A DNA stretch of 7,351 nucleotides from contig CAHJWV010000525.1 of assembly GCA_903643055.1 (NCBI GenBank), forward strand, positions 1 to 7,351, in the 5' to 3' direction. Below the pieces are notes generated by a model, which was not told where the DNA came from, did not search any database, and saw only the letters and a program-made list of their open reading frames with translations. Position numbers and translations under genes: made by a program. Below, piece by piece: positions 6,935 through 7,351 of the stretch; position 1 is the stretch's first letter, and every line of letters begins with the position of its first letter. Source of the stretch: Burkholderiales bacterium. GTDB taxonomy: Bacteria > Pseudomonadota > Gammaproteobacteria > Burkholderiales > Burkholderiaceae.

Positions 6935-7351
6935 ATGGCCAAGGCCGACATGTTCTTGAAAGTGGATGGCACCAAGCAAGGGGCGATCAAGGGCGAGGCC
7001 ACCGACGCCGAGCACACCGATGAGATCGAAGTCATCGGCTGGAACTGGGGCATGGATGGCAACGCCACCGCCTTCGGCTCGACGACCGCGCGCACCACGC
7101 TGCAAGAGCTGGTGGTGCGCAAGCGCGTTGACAGTGCATCGACCGGCCTGATGTCGGCGCTGCGCAGCAACGAGATCATCAAGAAGGCCGTGCTGACAGT
7201 GCGCAAGGCCGGCGGCTCATCAGCGGTCGCGTTTTTCACCATCACGGTGGAGAAGGCGCGCATCCTGTCGCACCGCGTCGGCAGCGCAGCCGATGGCGCG
7301 CCCGAGCTGATCGAAGAGATCCGCCTTGCCTTCTTCAAGGTGAGATCGGAA
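6935..7351 (+). CDS. hcp: Second, divergent Hcp (TssD) gene, 3' end outside window
   Basis: An open frame of 139 codons runs from ATG 6935 to the last base with no stop. It is plainly an Hcp: ADMFLKVDG (4-12), IKGEATDAEHTDEIEV (18-33), IGWNWGMDG (34-42), LVVRKRVDSASTGLMSAL (56-73), IKKAVLTVRKAGG (78-90), FFTITVEKARILSHRV (95-110) and LIEEIRLAFFKV near the edge. It aligns along its length with the upstream Hcp, sharing WNWG, K-x-VDS-x-ST-x-LM and LTVRKAG. It differs at most other positions: it lacks the glycine-run loop, has GSTTARTT there instead, and carries more charged residues. By comparison with the first copy about 25 residues remain, unless it has a C-terminal extension. It could form its own tube, mix with the first Hcp, or serve a different effector set. 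Confidence 0.94.
   Translation, partial: MAKADMFLKVDGTKQGAIKGEATDAEHTDEIEVIGWNWGMDGNATAFGSTTARTTLQELVVRKRVDSASTGLMSALRSNEIIKKAVLTVRKAGGSSAVAFFTITVEKARILSHRVGSAADGAPELIEEIRLAFFKVRSE

Overview
The window is GC-rich DNA with strong G/C third-position codon bias. It looks like a betaproteobacterial chromosome, most likely a Burkholderiales lineage of the Rubrivivax/Leptothrix/Roseateles kind. That placement is inferred from base composition, protein style and gene order, not from any marker gene. Every convincing gene reads on the + strand.

Layout. (1) 2-2659: the 3' part of a very large secreted beta-helical protein of the filamentous-haemagglutinin/MBG-domain type, whose 5' end lies outside the window. 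(2) 2660-2874: a 215-bp gap with a 12-bp tandem repeat, a terminator-like hairpin, and an 11-bp inverted repeat whose second arm covers the tssA start codon. (3) 2875-5969: the type VI secretion (T6SS) genes tssA, tssB and tssC, closely spaced and probably one operon. (4) 5970-6204: a 235-bp gap with a perfect 9-bp-stem GC hairpin. (5) 6205-6690: a first Hcp (TssD) gene. (6) 6691-6934: a 244-bp gap with several overlapping inverted repeats. (7) 6935 to the right edge: a second, clearly different Hcp gene, cut off by the window end.

How the genes work together. TssB and TssC co-assemble into the contractile sheath. Hcp hexamers stack into the inner tube that the sheath expels into a target cell. 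TssA organises baseplate and sheath assembly. This is the start of a T6SS structural locus; tssE, F, G, H (clpV), J, K, L, M and vgrG are not in the window and would be expected next to it. The adhesin-like gene is separated from tssA by a candidate terminator and is probably an independent unit.

Novelty. The core genes are textbook T6SS and I see no wholly new system. The points most worth a second look are the tandem divergent hcp genes, the inverted repeat that could hide the tssA start codon, the structured leaders before both hcp genes, and a Cys-rich C-terminus on an otherwise Cys-free adhesin.
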